Below, one piece after another: positions 58,213-64,000 of a DNA stretch of 64,000 nt. The stretch comes from Diatrype stigma (lineage: Eukaryota; Ascomycota; Sordariomycetes; Xylariales; Diatrypaceae): assembly GCA_022225965.2 (NCBI GenBank), contig JAKJXP020000118.1, positions 1-64,000 on the forward strand, written 5' to 3'. Under the pieces are notes generated by a model. It searched no databases. It was not told the origin of the DNA and worked only from the letters and a program-made list of their open reading frames with translations. Position numbers and translations under genes: made by a program. Positions within the stretch are counted from its first letter, which is position 1, and the number at the start of each line of letters is the position of its first letter.

Positions 58213-60139
58213 ATGAGAATATTGGACATCCTGTATTGGCTTGCCGTTCCAGGTTTGGGGCTCGGCAAGATTGACAGGTGAGAGTTGCCTTGGGACGCAT
58301 TAGATGTGGAATGCGCCGCTCATCACGATCATCATGCAGGCAGCGAATTGTATCTCAACACAACGTTGTTCGAACCAGTCTGATCAGCAACGAGACAACC
58401 CCCCTGCAGGTTGGCAATGGCAACTTCGCATTCAATGTCGATAATACAGGGATGCAGGTCTGTCCAGATTGGCCCCCGTTTGGCTCATTGATTGAGTCTG
58501 CTTAACCAACATATCCGGTCTCTAGACCTTCCTTCCCTTCAATACTCTATCGAGCTGGGCCTGGCACAACGACTCCTTACCTACCAACGGGTAGGTGTAT
58601 GTCCCTTTAGAGTGACTTTATTCCAGTTTTGACAACACCCTAGCGAGGAGACCAGCGATTACCACGGCGTCTCTTACGTCACGCACGGCAGAAATGTGTC
58701 TTACGATATCCCTGATCCTAAATTGCCGGAGATATCACAATGGCTAATATCCAACCCGAACCGGATCAACCTGGGCAGAATCGGCCTGAAGTATAAAGGC
58801 GCTAGCCTGACGGCGTCCCAGATCAAAGAACCGAGGCAGGAGCTTGACCTGTGGACCGGGGCCATCAAGTCCACCTTCAAGGTCGACGATCAAGAGGTGG
58901 CGGTCACAACTCGCGGTGACCTTGAAACTGATGCGGTGACCTTTGAGATCGATTCGGAACTTATCTCGTCGGGGAGTTTGCAGGTTGAACTGGACTTCCC
59001 GTACCCCCCTATACACACCACAAAATACAAGTATGAGGTCTTCGTCGGGTCTTACGATTTCCCGCTGAACCACTCAACCTCTATCGACAATGGTTCGGTA
59101 TCGGGAGCTGCGCATATCCACCACGAGCTGCAACAGACGAGTTATTTCATCAACCTGCGGTGGCCGTTGACATCACCCCTGAACTTATCTCGAGATGAAC
59201 CGGAAGGTAGTATTAATGTTACCGCCCACCGGTACACGTTGGCTTCCGATTCGAAGGCGGGGCCGTCATCGTCATTGATTACCTTTACGGCGCGCTTCTC
59301 CCTCGAGAAAGAGCAGGCTGACTTGCCTCTCGTCGTTGAAACGCGAAATATCATCGGATGGAGGAAGTATTGGACCGAAGGTGGTTTTGTTGATTTGACC
59401 TCGTCCTCCAACCCTAACGCAACAGAATTGCAGCGGCGCATCGTGCTATCCCAGTACCATGTGCGGGTCAACAGCGCGGCCAAAGGGCAGTCGCCTCAGG
59501 AGAGTGGTCTGATGAACAACGGGTGGTATGGTGAGTATCCCTTGAGTCAAGGCTCTACCGCCCCATTTGGTACGAGAGTCAATAACCATTCGAAGGGAAA
59601 TTTCACATGGAGATGGTGGTGTGGCATAATGCACACTGGGCGACATGGGGTCGACAGAAATACTTCGACAACATATTCCCCGAACTATACGAGACCCTGC
59701 TGCCTTCGTCGCTAACGAGAGCGAAAGCTATGGGCTGGGAGGGAGCTAGGTAAGGCGATCCCTCTACACATCTGTTTAGATATTAAGTAACACAACAACA
59801 GGTGGCCGAAGATGACTGAATTGAACACGGGTGTATCGTCTCCCGGCGGCATCAACGGTTTCTTGTTGTGGCAACAGGTAAACGACATGCATTTCATTAC
59901 ATACGATATCACTACACAAGTTCATGCCCTAACTGGCGTATGATAAAGCCGCATCCCATGTATCTGGCCGAGTTAGCATATCAAGCATCACCCACCACGG
60001 CGACTCTGGAGCGGTGGGACCAGATCCTCACAGCCACTGCCGACTACATGGCATCCTATGCATGGAAGAACGAGACGACCGGGAAATACGATCTCGGCCC
60101 ACCGTTCGTTACCTACCCCATCCATTCATCCCCTGGCCA

Positions 60140-60178
<39 letters not shown>

Positions 60179-61171
60179 CGCACTCGTCAGAACGCTGACA
60201 AAGGAGAATGCAATACAGGGCGTACGGCGTGACTGAGAACACTCCGCCCACCGAATCGCGCAACCTAGCTTACGAGGTGAGTTGCTATCCCGTCCAACCA
60301 AAAGGAAGCACCATTTGTGTATATGCATATACACCGACCTGTCTCACATTCTACCTTTCTCACGTTGTCTTTCCCCTGGCAGGTCGCGTACTGGCGCTAC
60401 GCCCTCGACGTCGCCCGCTCGTGGAAGCAGCGGCTCGACCAGCGCGTCCCTGAGGCGTGGACGACGGTAGCCAGCCACCTAGCCCAGCCCCCGCGAGCCG
60501 ACGACGGGCTCTACGCCGTGTACGACGGCCTGAGCAGCTCCTGGTGGAGCGATCCGGAGCTCGCGGGCGACCCGCGCAGCCTGGTCATGCTGCAGGGCAT
60601 CCTCCCGGACACGGCGGCGGCTGTCGTCGACCCCGAGGTCGCCCGGAGGACGGCCGACATGGTCTGGGAGGTCTGGGGCGACGCCGACATCCGCGGGTGG
60701 GGCCGGCCCGTCCTCGCCATCAACGCCGCGCGCATCGGGAACGCCGCGCGCGCCGTCTACCACCTCACTGCGTACGACTACTGGGTTTTTGACGACGCGG
60801 GTGAGCTGTGCTACCTTCACTCACTATCCCTTTCCACCTATTTTTTTCATTTGCATCTAGATTCCTTTGGCGTCACTGCTAACGCCTGCTCTCTTTGGCT
60901 AACTAATCAGGCTTCGCCGTGAGAGGTGGCGATGGGGGCACGCCCCCGCCCTTCTTACCCGGAAACGCTGGATTCCTCTATGCAGGTACGTGGTATCGCA
61001 TTAGCTACCGACTTGGCAAACGCATATAACTAAACTATGCTGACTTGCGTGATCGTATGAACAGTGGCATACATGGCGGCTGGCTGGCGAGGCTCGCAGG
61101 GCGACGCCCCCGGCTTTCCGAATGATGGCTCCTGGGTCGTGAAGCATGAAGGCTTACTCAAAGCGCTATAA
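58213..61171 (+). CDS. Secreted six-hairpin glycosidase-superfamily protein
   Basis: Putative extracellular glycoside hydrolase of the (alpha/alpha)6-barrel superfamily (GH65/GH95-like; exact family not assigned). Eleven exons: 58213-58277, 58340-58457, 58526-58590, 58644-59530, 59596-59749, 59802-59877, 59949-60103, 60219-60276, 60383-60800, 60911-60985 and 61065-61171; 725 aa, all in phase. The N-terminus (MRILDILYWLAVPGLGLG) looks like a signal peptide. Family blocks, several formed across splices: TTPLQVGNGNFAFNVDNTGMQ, FNTLSSWAWHNDSLP, GLMNNGWYGKFHMEMVVWH, WGRQKYFDNIFP, PHPMYLAELAY, GVTENTPPTESRNLAYE. Numerous N-glycosylation sequons fit secretion. One intron (60104-60218) contains an (AG)15 microsatellite and has a GTTCGT donor. 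Exon 9 is much more GC-rich than exon 4. Confidence 0.86.
60143..60173. repeat. (AG)n microsatellite inside a glycosidase intron
   Basis: About 15 AG units lie in the intron 60104-60218, some 45 nt upstream of the 3' splice site. The run presents many AG dinucleotides before the acceptor, so correct splicing must rely on a branch point downstream of it. Confidence 0.9.
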
Positions 61172-61997
61172 GCCAAGACTCACTCCTTCTGTAGGTAGGT
61201 ACTCGATAATGATTATCTAGACAAATAATCAAAGTTCTTCGGCAGTATGAAGTTGCATACCACATACTCAAGAAGCAGAAAAGACAAGTGAAAAGTACCG
61301 AAGGGAAGTTATAAATAACCAAGACGCCTTGTTCAACGAGACGTCGCTCTAGCGAACACCTGTTCAAACAAGTGGAGATTGGGTGTTCTTAATAAGTGCG
61401 CCCCGTGTGGAGAAAGGAATGGAGAAACGTCCCATGTCCAACGCTTGAGCTTCAGGGGTTCAGAACTGGTGCGAAAATGGTATTGCGTAACTACATATAA
61501 ACAGGGGTGAGTTGTAACTGGCTACATGCATAGTTACAGGTTCTCCCATCTGGTCAACCACGCGCTACCATTCTCAATGCCATTGCCATGCTAATGGGGC
61601 GGGCACTTGGGGATTCGCTTGTGTTGACAAGGCGTTGCTTGTCGGGCCAGCGGATCGATCTTAGTATCCTGCCATCGGCATGAACAGCTCTTGTTTGATG
61701 TTACATCCACAAAAGAGCCAAGTGCAGCGCAGCAATGGCAGCGATCGTTAGCGCTGGAGCGCCGCATGGTCGCGCATCCGCGAACCGTTGCGTTTCAGCC
61801 CAGCTTCAAGTGTTTTGTCAACACCATCCCTGCACCCGCGGGGGGCCTTTCCACGCCTCGCAGCTCTTAAAATCACCTCGCTATCCGTTCGTCGGACGGC
61901 CAGCGAGGATGCGCTGGACTTCTTCGACTTGGAGGAGGTCTCATCACATGCCCGGGAGGCGCTTTTCTTTCTTTTCGTATCACGAGGTTGCTGGGGC
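61172..61997. other. Spacer between the glycosidase and the S41 peptidase
   Basis: Contains the glycosidase 3' UTR and the peptidase promoter. The peptidase frame is already open from 61788 but has no ATG before 61998. No other gene seen. Confidence 0.5.
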
Positions 61998-64000
61998 ATG
62001 GAACCGGGCATGGAACATAACCGCCGCGGGATAGCTGGACTATTCTTGCCGTCTTGGAAGACATTCAGCAGGACACTCCTCTTCTTTCACGGCCTTCTTC
62101 TCGTAGCTACGACTTCGGCGTTGCCTTCAGTTCCAAATCACGTCCACCAAAGGCGACAGTCCGCAGTGAATCCTACGGCATGCGCTGAGATTTCGCCCGC
62201 GACGGCTTCAAAACGTGCCGCTAGCCCGTCAGGTCCGTATAAGTCTATATCCTGCGATGAGGTCTGCCACCGTGGAAGTGATTGGTTATTAACTAGAAAC
62301 ATAGCCCTCGCGACCGTCCCGGCTTCGCTCGCCTTCGAATGTCTTCGGTCGGTGCCGAATAAGCCCGGACCTGCGGACCAGCTGGTCTCGAGTTTGAAAG
62401 CCTATGTGGAGTGGCAGAGCACTCTCGCATGGTTGAAAGCACCGCCAGCTTCGTATATGCTGCCGCCAGTAGATATCCAAGGTAACCTAGACAACATCTC
62501 AGCTACCGCTGCGGACGGAGGATACGAGAGCGAGTATGACTTCCAGCTAGCGATTTATCAGACCATCATCTCTGCGCATGATGGCCATTTTTCCTACCGC
62601 CCAGACATTTTCAAGGCCTTTGTCTTTCGCAACAATCTTGCTGCGGATATAGTATCTGTGTCAACCGACGGCTTAGAGCTGCCGAAGCTGTATCATCGAG
62701 GTACGTAGTATACGGGAAAGAAGACCCGCCCCTTTCAAGCCTCGTACAATTACTCAACAAAGGTATTTGCTGTAGATGCTCTTGCGGCAGATGCGCAGGA
62801 CCCACCAGTTGCCATCACCCAGATCAACGGACAAGATGCCGTGAAGTTCCTGGACCAGATGAGCGCGAAGTACAGCAGCTTCCAGGATCCAGACTCGCAA
62901 TGGAACTCGCAGTTCCCGAACTACGCCAACCCCAGCGCCCTGCTGTCCATAGCCGCCTCGCTGGAGTACATGGGCGACAACCTCACCCTCACCTACGAGA
63001 ACGGCGAGGAGAAGACGGGGCCCAGCTTCGCAGTCGTCCGAGACGGCGCCGACTTCGACGGTATCGAGAGCGGGGAGGACTTCTATAGCAAGTTCTGCGA
63101 CCCCGATAACGCGGAAGGCACCACGGCGGCGGCGACGGCGGCGTCAACATCGAGCTCTCGGGCGGAAGAAAGAGAGTCGGTGGATGAGGTGGTGTTTCCG
63201 GACCCGGTAGTGAAGGATAGCGGAGCCAACGAGACCTTCGGCTTCTTTCTCACCGACCCCGGGTACGACGACGTTGCCGTTCTGTCGGTCTCGTCCTTTG
63301 CCGGCGAAGGTGTGGAGAGCGTGGAGTACCTGACCAATTTCCAGGAAGTCGTGGCATCGTTCCTGGACCAAAGCAAACAGGCTGGGAAGAAGCGCCTGAT
63401 CGTCGACCTCTCGGCGAACGGCGGTGGCTTCGTAGTCGCCGGGTTCGAGCTCTTCGCCCAGGTTCGTCTACCAAAATAGTCCCCCAATCTTCCCCCCTGC
63501 CCTGCCTGCCTCTTCCTCGTGGCTAACTAGCTCTGTGCAATCGATGCAGATTTTCCCCAACATCAGCCAGTTCGGCGCCGACAACATGCGGCTGTCCGAC
63601 AGCCTTAGCGACATCGCCAACGTGATCGGGGGCCTGCCGGCGGATTTCCAACCGACAACCCCGAACGAGGCCGCGGCGCTGCAGGCGCTGACGCAGAGCT
63701 CGGTGCTCAGCAACCTGATCCCGGGCGGGGTGTTCACGCCGGCGGGGGAGATGTTCGCGTCGGTCGACGACATCGTCGCGCCCGTGGCCCTGCAGGGCGA
63801 CGAGTTCACGGCGTACCAGAACACGCCGCTGAACATGCCGGCCTCGGACTTCAACCTGACGGGCACGGGCAGCCGGGCGGACCCGCCCCCGGCCGTCTTC
63901 GCCCCCTCCGACGTCGTGCTGCTGACCGACGGCACCTGCGGGTCCACCTGCACCATCTTCTCGTACCTGATGATCCTCGAGGCGGGCGTGCGCACCGTCA
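61998..64000 (+). CDS. S41-family (CPAF-like) serine peptidase, 3' end beyond the window
   Basis: Predicted secreted or membrane-anchored tail-specific-protease-like enzyme. Visible exons: 61998-62700, 62776-63461 and 63550 onward, still open at 64000. Start chosen at the first in-frame ATG (a second ATG is four codons later). A hydrophobic stretch (TLLFFHGLLLVATTSA) about 30 residues in serves as signal peptide or anchor. Cysteines CAEI, CDEVC and FEC near the N-terminus, then SAHDGHFSYRPDIF and VAITQINGQDAVKFLD (PDZ-like part). A low-complexity Thr/Ala/Ser/Glu insert precedes the catalytic region. VDLSANGGGFV and DGTCGSTCTIF contain the expected nucleophile (about Ser595). The catalytic-lysine-equivalent region and the C-terminus lie outside. 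Donor of intron 2 is GTTCGT. Confidence 0.88.

Overview
The window is nuclear DNA of a filamentous ascomycete (Pezizomycotina, probably Sordariomycetes). The evidence is eukaryotic gene structure: most genes are split by short GT-AG introns of about 50-180 nt with CTAAC/CTGAC-type branch points. The gene set is fungal (Sup35/eRF3, Pan2, Nop2, Get5, cofilin, Hsp60, a Yrb30-like Ran-binding protein). Spacers are full of TACA/TAGG microsatellites. No bacterial operons, CRISPR arrays, rRNA genes or convincing tRNA genes were seen. All gene models were built by hand from reading frames, splice signals and known family motifs. Exon phases were checked to sum to whole codons for every spliced gene.

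Layout: 1-1974 spacer with a (TACA)29 tract; SNF2-family ATPase (+, 1975-5199); Yrb30-like Ran-binding protein (-, 5991-8151) divergent from SUP35/eRF3 (+, 9400-11850); nitronate monooxygenase (-, 13187-14780); a gene-poor 5.2 kb block with a small fold-back element (15246-15338); a tiny dsRNA-binding-domain protein (+, 20034-20446); a second gene-poor block; mitochondrial ribosomal protein uS7m (+, 24532-25547); an ORF-poor AT-rich stretch; a small secreted cysteine protein (-, 28016-28477); PAN2 (-, 29723-33781, 11 exons); a YbjQ/UPF0145 protein (+, 35308-36152); a PAP2 lipid-phosphatase-like gene with an in-frame TAG (-, 37664-39016); NOP2 (-, 39541-42147) divergent from GET5 (+, 42895-43774); cofilin (-, 44386-45290); HSP60 (-, 46853-48769) divergent from a short-chain dehydrogenase (+, 49634-50782); a bisphosphate-nucleotidase-like phosphatase (-, 51238-52425); a 3.8 kb gene-poor block; a 111-residue hypothetical membrane protein (+, 56221-56556); a secreted six-hairpin glycosidase (+, 58213-61171); and an S41-family peptidase cut by the window end (+, 61998-64000).

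Functionally this is mostly a housekeeping neighbourhood: translation termination (SUP35), mRNA deadenylation (PAN2), rRNA methylation (NOP2), mitochondrial translation and folding (uS7m, HSP60), tail-anchored protein insertion (GET5) and actin turnover (cofilin). A more accessory, secretion-oriented right end carries the glycosidase and the S41 peptidase. Genes are independently transcribed; several pairs are divergent and may share promoters. No self-contained novel defence or biosynthetic system is visible. The points most worth a second look are the TAG-interrupted phosphatase frame, a GC-AG intron in PAN2, the ATG-only first exon and 11-nt micro-exon of cofilin, the TA-flanked fold-back element, and the stand-alone 93-residue dsRBD protein.
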